Of a DNA stretch of 64,000 nt, positions 24,034 through 32,716 are shown piece after piece. The number at the start of each line of letters is the position of its first letter. Within the stretch, counting starts at the first letter, position 1. The DNA comes from Variovorax sp. MHTC-1. GTDB lineage: Bacteria > Pseudomonadota > Gammaproteobacteria > Burkholderiales > Burkholderiaceae_C. The stretch spans positions 186,001 to 250,000 of the forward strand of contig NZ_RWKI01000006.1 in NCBI RefSeq assembly GCF_003984645.1. The letters run 5' to 3'. The notes under the pieces were generated by a model. The model saw only the letters and a program-made list of their open reading frames with translations. It ran no database searches and was not told the origin of the DNA. A program made the position numbers and the translations under genes.

Positions 24034-25469
24034 CACTGCACCTCCATGTCCGGCCAACGGGCCAAAAGATTGCTGGTCACCTCGAACACCGCCGCCGCGG
24101 CAAGAAGATCCGACTCCCGGCGCAGGCGCCCCACCAGCTGCAGCCCGATGGGGAGTCCGTCGCGCCCGAAGCCGCAAGGGATAGTGATCGCGGGGTGGCC
24201 CGTCAGATTGAAGGGCATGGTCCAGGGGAACCAGTTGGAGCGCACCTCGTCGAAGAGCCGCCCGTCGATCTCGAGCTTGCCGAACAGGTCCTGGTCGATC
24301 GGCAGGGCGGTGCGCGCGAGCGTCGGGACCACGATGAAATCGTGCTCCTGCAGCAGCGCCTGCACGTGCCGGAAGAGCCGGGTGCGGGCGAAGTTCGCTC
24401 GCTGGTAGTCCACGGCGGTGTAGTCGTTCGCGAGCGCGAGCTGCTGCAGCAGAGAGGGGCTCATTCGATCCGGCTGCTCCTCGGCCATCTTGCCGAAGCG
24501 TGCCTTCCACACCGTGTGATTGATGGTGCGCCAGAGCGGCTCGATGTCGAACTCAGACGCTGGCGGCATCTCGGCCAGCTCCGCGCCCAAGTCCCGCAAC
24601 AGGCCCAGGGCTGACTCGAAGCAGGACGCAACGTCGGCAGCGATCGCCCTTCCGGGCAGCACGTCCGCGAAGAGGATGCGCTTGCCGCGCAAGTTCCTCG
24701 CCGATTGCACGGCTTGCAGGTAGTCCTCAGCCTGGGCGCCGGCAGACCAGGGGTCGCAGGCGTCCTCGCCCGCCATCGCCTGGAGCATGAGAGCGGTGTC
24801 GGCGACCGTGCGCGAGATGGGCGTGACGTAGGTGAGATTGCCGATGACGTCCTCCGCCTGCGAATGAGGGACCAGGCCGATCGACTGCTTCAGGCCTACG
24901 ACCCCATTGCAGGCCGCCGGGATCCGGGTGGAGCCGCCGCCATCCGTGGCGACGCCGATCGGTGCGAGGCCTGTCGCCACCGCAACGGCTGCGCCGCCGC
25001 TCGATCCGCCGCTCGTGCGCTCAGCGTGCCATGCATTGCCCGTACGTCCGAACAAGGGCGCATCCGTCAGGCATTTCGCCCCGAACTCCGAGGTCGTCGT
25101 CTTACCGATGAGGATGGCGCCCTGTTGCCGCAGGCGAGCGGTGGCCGCCGCATCCTCGGCCGGAACGTTGTCGGCGAACAGCAGCGAACCGAAGGTGGTC
25201 TTCACGCCCTTGGTGTTGACCAGGTCCTTGCAGGCATAGGGAATGCCGTGCAGCAGTCCCGTGGGCGCTCCTCGCATCACGGCCTGCTCCGCGGCCTTGG
25301 CGTCGCGCATGGCCTCGTCCGCGCAGAGCGTGATGAAGCAATTGAGCTTCGGCTGCAGCCGCGCGGCGCGGTCCAGGACCGCCCGGGTCAGCTCCACCGG
25401 CGAGACTTCACGGCGCGCGATCGCTTCGCGAAGCCGCACGGCAGTCCAAAAGCAAAGTTCCTCGGCCAT
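24033..25469 (-). CDS. Amidase (amidase-signature family)
   Basis: A 478-aa amidase-signature hydrolase with the complete Ser-cisSer-Lys triad: K81 (ACKDLVNTKG), cis-S156 in the RTSGGSSGGAAVAVA signature, and nucleophile S180 in ATDGGGSTRIPA. It hydrolyses a C-N amide bond to acid plus ammonia or amine. There is no signal peptide, so it is cytoplasmic. It heads a four-gene minus-strand operon (amidase, Bug, Bug, aldolase) divergent from the LysR gene, whose product is the probable regulator. The substrate is unknown; the aryl-amidase, GatA-like and carbamate-hydrolase members of this family cannot be told apart by sequence alone. Confidence 0.93.
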   Translation of the reverse strand: MAEELCFWTAVRLREAIARREVSPVELTRAVLDRAARLQPKLNCFITLCADEAMRDAKAAEQAVMRGAPTGLLHGIPYACKDLVNTKGVKTTFGSLLFADNVPAEDAAATARLRQQGAILIGKTTTSEFGAKCLTDAPLFGRTGNAWHAERTSGGSSGGAAVAVATGLAPIGVATDGGGSTRIPAACNGVVGLKQSIGLVPHSQAEDVIGNLTYVTPISRTVADTALMLQAMAGEDACDPWSAGAQAEDYLQAVQSARNLRGKRILFADVLPGRAIAADVASCFESALGLLRDLGAELAEMPPASEFDIEPLWRTINHTVWKARFGKMAEEQPDRMSPSLLQQLALANDYTAVDYQRANFARTRLFRHVQALLQEHDFIVVPTLARTALPIDQDLFGKLEIDGRLFDEVRSNWFPWTMPFNLTGHPAITIPCGFGRDGLPIGLQLVGRLRRESDLLAAAAVFEVTSNLLARWPDMEVQ

Positions 25470-25561
25470 CCAGCATCCCTCTGTCAGATGCCGGCCAATT
25501 CAGCCGGCGACAGGACAAAGAGTGCCAACGACGTGCTTGCCGGTCCAATACTCCTTCACAA

Positions 25562-25576
25562 TCCGCACATATCGGA
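25562..25576. promoter_or_regulatory. Perfect dyad TCCG-N7-CGGA in the amidase-lysR intergenic region
   Basis: TCCG (25562-25565) and CGGA (25573-25576) form a perfect inverted repeat just upstream of the lysR start in the 112-bp divergent region. LysR proteins bind dyads in such regions. It does not fit the T-N11-A rule and is very close to the lysR start codon, so it could be an autorepression site. The support is moderate. Confidence 0.4.
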
Positions 25577-25581
25577 ATCGT

Positions 25582-26469
25582 ATGGGCATGGACCTCAAGA
25601 GCCTGCGTTACTTCGTGGCCGTGGCGGAAGCTCGCAGCGTGGGCAAGGCAGCCCTGCGGCTGCACATGGCGCAGCCACCGTTGTCCGTCCAGATCCGCAA
25701 CCTGGAGGCACAGGTAGGGACTGCGCTGTTCCTGCGCGAATCGACGGGGATGCGGCTCACCGACGCGGGCAGCGCCCTGTTCGCGCGCGCTCGTGAAGCC
25801 CTGGCTTTGGCGCACGACGGCTACGAGGCGGCGCGCGCGATCGGCTCCGGACGGCGCGGCCTGCTGGCGGTGGGCTACATGTTTTCGCTGGGCTACGCCG
25901 TCCTGCCCAAGCTCGTGCCGCTCCTGCGTCGCACGCTGCCTGAAGTGGAACTCCAATTCGTCGAGATGAGCGCCGCCACTTGCGAGGCCCAGATCATCGA
26001 TCACAAGGTATCCATCGGCTTGTGCATGCCGCCGATGCAGCGCGTGGAAGTGGCCAACACCATCGTCGGCATGCAGCCGCTGCGGCTCGCCATGCCTGCA
26101 CGGGCGCCGCTCGCGCGTCTCGCTTCGGTCCCCATCGAACGGCTCCAGGGCCAGAAGCTGGTCGCCCTGCCCAAGCTCAAGGAGAACGCGGACACGTCGC
26201 TGGTGGCCGCACTGCTTCGCCGGCACCAGGTGACGATGCAGGTGGTCGAACGTGTGGAGACCGTGCATGCCGCGCTGGCTCTCGTGCTCGCCGGCGAGGG
26301 GTATGCCCTGGTTCCGGCGTGCGCTGCCGTTGGCCGTCCTCCGGGTATCGCTTTCCGGAAGCTGAAGGGCGTCAGCGAAGGCTTCGACGTGGCTGTCTGC
26401 CGGCGCCACGATCTGGACAGCCCTTTCGTCGAACCCTTCATCGCTGCTGCGAGGCAGGCGTTGCGATGA
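25582..26469 (+). CDS. LysR-family transcriptional regulator
   Basis: A 295-aa LysR protein. The winged HTH (residues about 3-62) includes LKSLRYFVAVAEARSVGKAA and LRLHMAQPPLSVQIRNLEAQ. The effector domain follows, with GLLAVGYMFSLGYAVLPKLV and a hinge near VSIGLCMPPM. ATG codons at 25582 and 25588 are both possible starts. It is divergent from the amidase operon and most likely activates it in response to a substrate or intermediate. CatM/CbnR-like members, which sense aromatic or dicarboxylic acids, have a similar effector-domain start. Confidence 0.93.
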   Translation: MGMDLKSLRYFVAVAEARSVGKAALRLHMAQPPLSVQIRNLEAQVGTALFLRESTGMRLTDAGSALFARAREALALAHDGYEAARAIGSGRRGLLAVGYMFSLGYAVLPKLVPLLRRTLPEVELQFVEMSAATCEAQIIDHKVSIGLCMPPMQRVEVANTIVGMQPLRLAMPARAPLARLASVPIERLQGQKLVALPKLKENADTSLVAALLRRHQVTMQVVERVETVHAALALVLAGEGYALVPACAAVGRPPGIAFRKLKGVSEGFDVAVCRRHDLDSPFVEPFIAAARQALR

Positions 26470-26638
26470 GGCTGCCTCCAGGCATCGCTCGGGCGCGATG
26501 CCCGACAGAAGAAGATGCCGGCAAGGCGCGGACAACGAAATCCTGTGCCGCAGCGCAGACCCAGTTCGGTTCGGCCGTGCAGAAAGCGGCACCTATGCTC
26601 AGGACAACCGGCATTGCCGTCATCCCTGGAGCTTCCCC

Positions 26639-27337
26639 ATGTCCCTGCAAGATTTCAAGGTGCTCACCTTCGACGTCGTCGGCACGCTGATCGATTTCGA
26701 GGGCGGCATGCTCGCCTACCTGCGCTCCGCGGTGCCCGAGGCCCGCGTGGCGGACGAGGACTTCCTCGCCGCCTACCGCTATGCGCGCGCCGACGGCAAG
26801 GCCGGCTGGTACCCCGACGATCTGGAGCGCTGCTGGCACGCCATCGCCCCGAAGCTGGGCCTGCCCGACACCGATGCGCTCGCGCAGGGGCTGCGCGATT
26901 CGGTGGCGCAGTGGCCGGCGTTCCCCGATTCGGTGGAAGCGCTGAAGCGGCTTCGCAAGCGCTTCAAGCTGGTGACGATGACCAACGCGCAGCAGTGGGC
27001 ACTGGCCCATTTCGACAAGACGCTGGGTTCCCCTTTCGACATGCTGCTCTCCTGCGACGACGCGCTGTGCGAGAAGCCCGATGCGCGCTACTTCGCCTAC
27101 GCCCGCGGCCGCTACGAAGGCGCCTGGGGCTACAAGCAGGCCCACAACCTGCACGTCGCGCAAAGCCAGTACCACGACATCGGCATCTCCAAGCAGCTGG
27201 GCATCAGCACCTGCTGGATCGAACGGCGCCACGGGCAGAAGGGTTCCGGCGGCACGCTCGAGTCCAGCCACACCGAGCCCGACTACCACTTCCACACGCT
27301 GGCCGAGCTGGCCGATGCGGTCGAGGCCGGGCGTTGA
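26639..27337 (+). CDS. HAD-superfamily hydrolase, haloacid dehalogenase type II-like (copy 1)
   Basis: A 232-aa HAD hydrolase with the nucleophile D12 in LTFDVVGTLIDFEGG, a motif II Thr/Asn in VTMTNAQQWAL, the lysine in CEKPDARYF and the late acidic motif VAQSQYHDIGISK. Members of this group dehalogenate 2-haloacids or dephosphorylate small metabolites. The typical dehalogenase SSNxxD stretch is absent here, so phosphatase activity is at least as likely. Its stop overlaps the start of the M20 gene. Two other HAD genes (31861, 47916) are more similar to each other than to this one. Confidence 0.88.
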   Translation: MSLQDFKVLTFDVVGTLIDFEGGMLAYLRSAVPEARVADEDFLAAYRYARADGKAGWYPDDLERCWHAIAPKLGLPDTDALAQGLRDSVAQWPAFPDSVEALKRLRKRFKLVTMTNAQQWALAHFDKTLGSPFDMLLSCDDALCEKPDARYFAYARGRYEGAWGYKQAHNLHVAQSQYHDIGISKQLGISTCWIERRHGQKGSGGTLESSHTEPDYHFHTLAELADAVEAGR

Positions 27338-28566
27338 CACTGGGCGCGATCGCCGCGCCGGTCGCGGACCTGCTGCCCGGCCTGGTCGCGTTGCGCCGCG
27401 ACCTGCATGCGCATCCGGAGCTCGCCTTCGCGGAACGGCGAACGGCCGGCGTGGCGGCTGCGGCCTTGCGGCTCCTCGGCCTCGAGGTGCATGAAGGGAT
27501 CGGCGGCACCGGCGTGGTCGGCACGCTCAGCGCCGGCAGCGGCGCGCGCAGCGTCGGCCTGCGCGCCGACATGGACGCACTGCCGATGGTCGAGCTCGGG
27601 CGCTCCGCCCATGCCAGCCGCACGCCGGGTGTGCACCACGGTTGCGGGCACGACGGCCACACCAGCATGCTGATCGGCGCCGCGCGCCAGCTGGCGCGCA
27701 CGCGGCGCTTCGACGGCACGGTGCACTTCATCTTCCAGCCGGCCGAGGAAGGCAAAGGCGGTGCGCGCGCGATGATCGAAGACCGCCTGTTCGAGCGCTT
27801 CCCCTGCGACAGCGTCTATGCGCTGCACAACTGGCCCGACCTGCCGCTCGGCCAAGCGCAGACGCGTGCCGGCCCGATCATGGCGGCGGCCGACCGCTTC
27901 GACATCGTGCTGCGCGGCCGCGGCGGCCATGCGGCCCAGCCGCATCACACGCCCGACGCCATCCTGGCCGCGAGCCAGCTCGTCGCCCAGTTGCACACCA
28001 TCGTCTCGCGCCGCATCGACCCGGGAGAATCGGCGGTGCTGTCGGTCACGCGCATCGAAGGCGGCCACAGCCACAACGTGCTGCCGGCGGAGGTGTCGAT
28101 CACCGGCACCGTGCGCAGCTTCGACGCCGCTTCGCAGGACCGCATCGAGGCCGCGCTGCGCGCCATCGTCGACGGGGTGGCGCTGGCGAGCGGCGTCCAG
28201 GCCGAGGTGCGCTACGTGCGCTATTACCCCGCCACCCTCAACACACCGGAAGAAGCGGCGCTCGCGCTCGCCGCGGCGAGGGCCGTCGGCCTGCAGGCCG
28301 AGACCGCGCCGCGCGCCGCCTTCACCTCGGAAGACTTCGCCTTCATGCTGCAGCGCCGTCCGGGCGCCTACCTGTGGCTCGGCCAGGGCCGCGTCGATCC
28401 GGGGCCGGACGGCGAGCGCGCGCTGCACCACCCGTGCTACGACTTCAACGACGACGCGCTGCCCCTGGGCGTGCGCTGGTTCTGCGAGGTGGCCGAGCGC
28501 GCACTCGCGCCGCCGGCCGATCCCGCATCCCCTGCTCCCTCTCATTCCTCTTCATCTTCCACATGA
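27334..28566 (+). CDS. M20-family amidohydrolase (hippurate hydrolase/IAA-amino-acid hydrolase-like)
   Basis: A 410-aa M20D amidohydrolase. Metal ligands are visible in HHGCGHDGHTSM, QPAEEGKGGARAM and ALHNWPDLP, and SEDFAFMLQRRPGAYLWLG is the usual C-terminal segment. The dimerisation insert starts near IVLRGRGGHAAQPHH. It cleaves N-acyl amino acids or similar amides. The start is most likely TTG at 27334, embedded in the stop of the HAD gene (TTGA) with GAGG seven bases upstream; no ATG lies near the family's expected N-terminus (LVALRRDLHAHPELAF). The tail is a low-complexity PASPAPSHSSSSST. The ATG of the next gene overlaps the stop. Confidence 0.9.
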   Translation: MTLGAIAAPVADLLPGLVALRRDLHAHPELAFAERRTAGVAAAALRLLGLEVHEGIGGTGVVGTLSAGSGARSVGLRADMDALPMVELGRSAHASRTPGVHHGCGHDGHTSMLIGAARQLARTRRFDGTVHFIFQPAEEGKGGARAMIEDRLFERFPCDSVYALHNWPDLPLGQAQTRAGPIMAAADRFDIVLRGRGGHAAQPHHTPDAILAASQLVAQLHTIVSRRIDPGESAVLSVTRIEGGHSHNVLPAEVSITGTVRSFDAASQDRIEAALRAIVDGVALASGVQAEVRYVRYYPATLNTPEEAALALAAARAVGLQAETAPRAAFTSEDFAFMLQRRPGAYLWLGQGRVDPGPDGERALHHPCYDFNDDALPLGVRWFCEVAERALAPPADPASPAPSHSSSSST

Positions 28567-28916
28567 CCATCACCGTTCTTCATCAATCGGCCACGATCGG
28601 CGGCCTGCAAGACCAGGGCACGCCCGCGCGCCCGCTGAGCGAGCCTGCCTGCCGGCTGCGCGGCATCGACGTCGAACTCGCAGGCGCGGGCGGCAACGAC
28701 TGCGGCATCTGGGAATGCGAGCCCGGTCGCTTCGAGCGCCAGCTCGCCAACGCCGAGGTCATGCACATCCTCTCGGGCGCCTGCACCTTCACGCCAGAAG
28801 GCGGCGCCGCGCTGGACATCCGCGCGGGCGACACGCTGTTCTTTCCCGCGCACACGCGCGGACAGTGGCATGTGCACCAGACGCTGCGCAAGGTCTTCGT
28901 CGTGATGGCCGCCTAA
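28563..28916 (+). CDS. Cupin-domain protein (Cupin_3, EutQ-like)
   Basis: A 117-aa single cupin of the Cupin_3 type: NAEVMHILSGACTFTPEGG followed by IRAGDTLFFPAHTRGQWHVHQTLRKVFVVM. The tryptophan-rich GIWECEPGRFERQ before the barrel is typical. It is often attached to ureidoglycine or amino-acid-oxidase pathways; the reaction is unknown. The ATG overlaps the M20 stop (ATGA at 28563-28566), forming a three-gene unit of HAD, amidohydrolase and cupin, all with overlapping ends. This suggests a shared pathway releasing an amino acid or amine from an N-acyl compound. Confidence 0.88.
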   Translation: MTITVLHQSATIGGLQDQGTPARPLSEPACRLRGIDVELAGAGGNDCGIWECEPGRFERQLANAEVMHILSGACTFTPEGGAALDIRAGDTLFFPAHTRGQWHVHQTLRKVFVVMAA

Positions 28917-28990
28917 GGGCCGCCTTCCCGACAGCGCCTCCCTGCTCGCTCAGGCATCCCCGAGCCCATACGACCCAAACCGATCCAGCC

Positions 28991-30748
28991 ATGACCCAGA
29001 ACAGCGCAGAAAGCGGCGCGAGCCTGCGCAGCGCCCGGTGGTTTCGCAAGAATGACCTTCCCGGTTTCATCCATCGATCGACCCTCGCGATGGACGGCTG
29101 GACGCGGGACGATCTCATGCAGCGGCCGGTGGTCGGCATCCTGAACACTTGGTCCGATCTCAACCCCTGCAACCTCAGCCTGCGCACGCTTGCCGTGAAG
29201 GTGCGCGAAGGAGTATTGGCGGCGGGCGGCATTCCGCTCGAGGTCCCGCTGATGTCGATCAGCGAGAACCTGATCAAGCCGACCTCCTTCCCCTTCCGCA
29301 ACCTGTTGGCCATGGAGGCCGAGGAAACCATCCGCAGCTATCCGCTGGACGCCGTCGTGCTGCTGAGCGGCTGCGACAAGACCCAGCCGGCGCTTCTGAT
29401 GGGCGCTGCGAGCGCCAACGTGCCCGTGATCGTTCTCAACAGCGGCCCGGCCACGCCGCGATCGATGTCCGGCGGCGAGCTCGCGACCGCGAACGGGGTC
29501 TGGAAATTCGTCGACCAGATGCGCGCGGGCGCCTTGCCCGACAAGGCCTTCGAGACCTTCGAGCGCAATGTCATGGGCTCGCCGGGCCACTGCGCCGAGA
29601 TGGGCACCGCCTCGTCCATGTCGATCGTCACCGAGGCTCTGGGGCTCGCCCTCTCCAGGTCGAGCCTGGTGCCATCCACGGATGCGCGCCGCGGCCAGCT
29701 CGCCAGGCAGGTGGGCCAACGCGCCGTCGAGCTGGCGCTGGCGGGCGGGCCGACGCCGAAGGACATCCTGGACGACCACGCGTTCGACAACGCCATCAGC
29801 CTGCTGTGCGCGATCGGCGGCTCGACCAACGTCATCATCCATCTGCTGGCGCTGGCCGGGCGCGTGGGCGTGCCGTTGCAGCTCGGCCGCTTCGACGAGA
29901 TCGCGCGCAGGGTTCCGTTGATCGCCAATGTGCAACCCGCCGGCGAGCACCTGACCGAGCGGCTGATGATGGCCGGCGGCGTGCCCGCCCTCTTCAAGGA
30001 ACTGTCGCCGCTGCTTCATCTCGATGCGCGCACGGTCGAAGGCCGCACGATCGGCGAAATCGCGGACGCCGCCGAGATCACCGACGACGAAATCATCCGG
30101 CCGCGCCACAGGCCCGTGCGGCCCGGCGAGAGCCTGATCGTCGTCAAGGGCAGCTTGGCGCCCGACGGCGCGGTCATCAAGGCGGCCGCGGCCGACCCCG
30201 CACTGTTCCAGCACAAGGGGCGCGCCGTCGTGTTCGAGGATGTGCAGTCCCTGGCGGACCGAATCGACGACCCGGCGCTCGGGATCGACGAGAACAGCAT
30301 CCTCGTGCTTCGCAATGTCGGGCCCAGGGGGGCGGCCATGCCCGAGTGGGGCATGCTGCCCATTCCCCGCCGCCTGATGGCGCGCGGCATCCGCGACATG
30401 GTCCGGATATCCGATGCGCGCATGAGCGGTACGGCATACGGCACGGCAGTGCTGCATGTCTCGCCCGAAGCGGCGGCCGGCGGCCCCCTGGCCTTGGTCC
30501 GGACGGGCGACATGATCGAGCTCGACGTCGCCGGGCGCCGCCTCGACCTGCTGGTCGACGAAGAAGAAATGCAAAGGCGGCGCGCCGCATGGGCCGCGCG
30601 CGACGAAGTGCATGTGCGCGGCTATCGCAAGCTCTACAACAGCCATGTCGAGCAGGCCCACAAAGGCTGCGACTTCGACTTCCTGCGAGGCGCCAACCCC
30701 GGCAACCTGCCCGAAGGCCTGTTCGACGGCTGGGTCGGCGGCTGGTGA
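28991..30748 (+). CDS. IlvD/Edd-family dehydratase, sugar-acid type
   Basis: A 585-aa Fe-S dehydratase. Cluster cysteines C60 (LNPCNLSL), C128 (SGCDKTQPA, with K130 for Mg) and C201 (GHCAEMGTASSM) are in place. Their numbering and the C-terminal sequence MPEWGMLPIPRRLMARGIRD fit L-arabinonate/D-xylonate-type dehydratases better than branched-chain DHAD. It would remove water from an aldonic acid to give a 2-keto-3-deoxy acid. It starts 74 bases after the cupin gene and is followed 19 bases later by a GhrA-like reductase, so a hydroxyacid or keto-acid pathway is likely. No sugar dehydrogenase or aldolase lies beside it. Confidence 0.92.
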   Translation: MTQNSAESGASLRSARWFRKNDLPGFIHRSTLAMDGWTRDDLMQRPVVGILNTWSDLNPCNLSLRTLAVKVREGVLAAGGIPLEVPLMSISENLIKPTSFPFRNLLAMEAEETIRSYPLDAVVLLSGCDKTQPALLMGAASANVPVIVLNSGPATPRSMSGGELATANGVWKFVDQMRAGALPDKAFETFERNVMGSPGHCAEMGTASSMSIVTEALGLALSRSSLVPSTDARRGQLARQVGQRAVELALAGGPTPKDILDDHAFDNAISLLCAIGGSTNVIIHLLALAGRVGVPLQLGRFDEIARRVPLIANVQPAGEHLTERLMMAGGVPALFKELSPLLHLDARTVEGRTIGEIADAAEITDDEIIRPRHRPVRPGESLIVVKGSLAPDGAVIKAAAADPALFQHKGRAVVFEDVQSLADRIDDPALGIDENSILVLRNVGPRGAAMPEWGMLPIPRRLMARGIRDMVRISDARMSGTAYGTAVLHVSPEAAAGGPLALVRTGDMIELDVAGRRLDLLVDEEEMQRRRAAWAARDEVHVRGYRKLYNSHVEQAHKGCDFDFLRGANPGNLPEGLFDGWVGGW

Positions 30749-30767
30749 GGCACGGAGGGATGAAGCC

Positions 30768-31694
30768 ATGAGCGTGCTCTATCGGTCCGGCGCGCCGCGC
30801 GCAGCGGCCTGGGCCCGGTTCTTCAAGGACAACGCGCCCGATATCGATTTCCGTACATGGCCGGATGCCGGTGAACTCGAAGAGATCGAATACCTGGTTT
30901 CCTGGGCCGCACCCGCCGCGTTCATTGCATCGCTGCCGAATCTGAAGGTGCTGTTCTCGTCGGGCGCCGGCATCGACCATATCGATCTTTCGGCCGTTCC
31001 CGACCATGTGCAGATCGTCCGCATGGTCGAGCCGGGCATCATCAACGGCATGGTCGAGTACGTGACGCTCTCGGTCCTCGCCCTGCACCGCGACTTCTTC
31101 GACTACGTCGCGATGCAGCCTTCGGGCGCATGGAATCCGCTCGAGGTGCCGCCCGCTTCGAGCCGCACCGTCGGCGTCATGGGACTCGGTGTTCTGGGGC
31201 AGGCCGTCCTGCAGCGGCTCTCGACCTTCGGCTTTCGCTTGTCCGGATGGAACCGCTCGCCAAGGAATATCGCGGGCGTCGCCTGCCATGCGGGCGCGCA
31301 CACCCTCGATCAATTTCTCGGCCGGTGCGACATCCTTATCTGCCTTCTGCCGCTCACCGATGCCACAAAGGGAATACTGAACGCACGGCTCTTCGCCGCG
31401 CTGCCCCGCGGCGCAAGCGTCATCAACGTCGGCCGGGGTGGGCATCTCGATCAGGCGGCGCTGCTGGCAGCGCTCGACAGCGGCCACCTGTCGCGCGCCA
31501 TCGTCGACGTCACGGACCCCGAGCCCTTGCCGCCGGACCATCGCTTCTGGACGCATCCGCGCGTGTTCGTCACGCCGCACGTCGCCAGCATGACCCAGCC
31601 CGACACGGCTGCGCCCATCATGCTCGCGAACCTGCGCAGCCATATGCGCGGCGACGGGCTGCGGGATGTGGTGGATCGCAAGCGAGGCTATTGA
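30768..31694 (+). CDS. D-2-hydroxyacid dehydrogenase, GhrA-like (glyoxylate/hydroxypyruvate reductase family; copy 1)
   Basis: A 308-aa NAD(P)-dependent hydroxyacid dehydrogenase. The coenzyme motif GVMGLGVLGQAVLQRL, the arginine in VINVGRGGHLDQ, the acidic residue in DVTDPEPLP and the catalytic histidine in FVTPHVASMTQ are all present. The start at 30768 has GGAGGG (30754-30759) eight bases upstream. It would reduce glyoxylate, hydroxypyruvate or a 2-keto acid. It is cotranscribed with the IlvD-type dehydratase. A paralogue of nearly the same design lies at 44080 on the other strand. Confidence 0.92.
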   Translation: MSVLYRSGAPRAAAWARFFKDNAPDIDFRTWPDAGELEEIEYLVSWAAPAAFIASLPNLKVLFSSGAGIDHIDLSAVPDHVQIVRMVEPGIINGMVEYVTLSVLALHRDFFDYVAMQPSGAWNPLEVPPASSRTVGVMGLGVLGQAVLQRLSTFGFRLSGWNRSPRNIAGVACHAGAHTLDQFLGRCDILICLLPLTDATKGILNARLFAALPRGASVINVGRGGHLDQAALLAALDSGHLSRAIVDVTDPEPLPPDHRFWTHPRVFVTPHVASMTQPDTAAPIMLANLRSHMRGDGLRDVVDRKRGY

Positions 31695-31860
31695 TGCCGA
31701 GCGGCGCGTCGCGATCTGCTTGCAGATTTATGCCGAAACCCTGGCGAAAAAAGGTTCAGCCTCCCGATTCGGAAGGCCAATTCGGTACCGGACCCGGGAG
31801 CGCACTGCCTACGATAGTTCCATCCCAATGTCGTGATTCGAATATTCCAAAGGAGCTTCC

Positions 31861-32532
31861 ATGACCATCACCTTCCGGCCCAAGTACATCAGCTTCGATT
31901 GCTACGGCACGCTCACCAACTTCCAGATGGCGCCGATGGCGCGCAAGCTCTTCGCCGAGCGGGTCAAGCCGGAAGACATGGAACAGTTCTGCAAGGACTT
32001 CGCCGCCTACCGGCTCGACGAGGTGCTGGGCGACTGGCAGCCCTACTACGACGTCGTCTACAAATCGGTGCTGCGCACCTGCAACCGCTGGGGTGTGCCG
32101 TTCCGCGAGGCCGACGTCTCGGAGATCTACAACGCCGTTCCCACCTGGGGTCCGCACCCGGACGTGACCGCGGGCCTCACCAAGATCGCGGACAAGATCC
32201 CGCTGGTCATCATCTCGAACGCCATGGACGCGCAGCTCGTGCACAACGTGAAGCTGCTCGGCGTGCCTTTCCACCGGGTCTATACGGCGCAGCAGGCCAA
32301 GGCCTACAAGCCCCGCCTGCGCGCCTTCGAATACATGATCGGCTGCTTGAACGCCAAGCCCGAAGACTTCCTGCATGTGTCGTCATCGATGCGCTATGAC
32401 CACATGTCCGCCCGCGACGTCGGCATCAAGGACAAGGCCTTCGTCAATCGCAACCACGAACCCGGCGTCCCGGCCTACGGCACGACCGAGATCTCCGACA
32501 TCGGCGGCCTGCCGGCGCTGGTGGGCCTCTGA
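31861..32532 (+). CDS. HAD hydrolase, haloacid dehalogenase type II-like (copy 2)
   Basis: A 223-aa HAD hydrolase with nucleophile D13 in SFDCYGTLTNFQ, motif II serine in VIISNAMDAQ, lysine in AYKPRLRAFEYM and the late motif HVSSSMRYDHMSARDVG. In true L-2-haloacid dehalogenases this last motif is SSNxxD; here serine and methionine-arginine occupy the asparagine region, so haloacid activity is doubtful. It is strikingly like the HAD at 47916 (shared VLGDWQPY, VPTWGPH, VYTAQQA, AYKPRL). An AAAGGAG ribosome site precedes it. It converges on an opine-oxidase-type operon; the 47916 copy is also next to an FAD oxidase. Confidence 0.9.
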   Translation: MTITFRPKYISFDCYGTLTNFQMAPMARKLFAERVKPEDMEQFCKDFAAYRLDEVLGDWQPYYDVVYKSVLRTCNRWGVPFREADVSEIYNAVPTWGPHPDVTAGLTKIADKIPLVIISNAMDAQLVHNVKLLGVPFHRVYTAQQAKAYKPRLRAFEYMIGCLNAKPEDFLHVSSSMRYDHMSARDVGIKDKAFVNRNHEPGVPAYGTTEISDIGGLPALVGL

Positions 32533-32716
32533 GCTGACGCGATCGCCTTCATCCGGCGGTCGCTTCGCGGTTCTCATCGGGTGTGCGGCACTGCCGCGCG
32601 CCTGCGCAGGGGGCAGCGGCCGGTGATGAAATGACTTCCCGGCAGGTCTCTCACCAGGTCAAGCACGCAGGCCTCCCTCGCGCCCGGGGCCCGGCGAATC
32701 TGCCGGACCCTCCCCT

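Noticed and set aside
28913..30769. Open frame of about 620 codons on the minus strand
   Set aside because: It is antisense to the IlvD-family dehydratase, whose cysteine ligands are all in place.
31810..31815. TACGAT -10 element upstream of the HAD gene at 31861
   Set aside because: No acceptable -35 at 16-18 bases; it resembles the acdS -10 but cannot be supported alone.
31861..32532. Assignment as L-2-haloacid dehalogenase
   Set aside because: The SSNxxD asparagine position is changed; only the family fold is supported, so the specific activity was not claimed.
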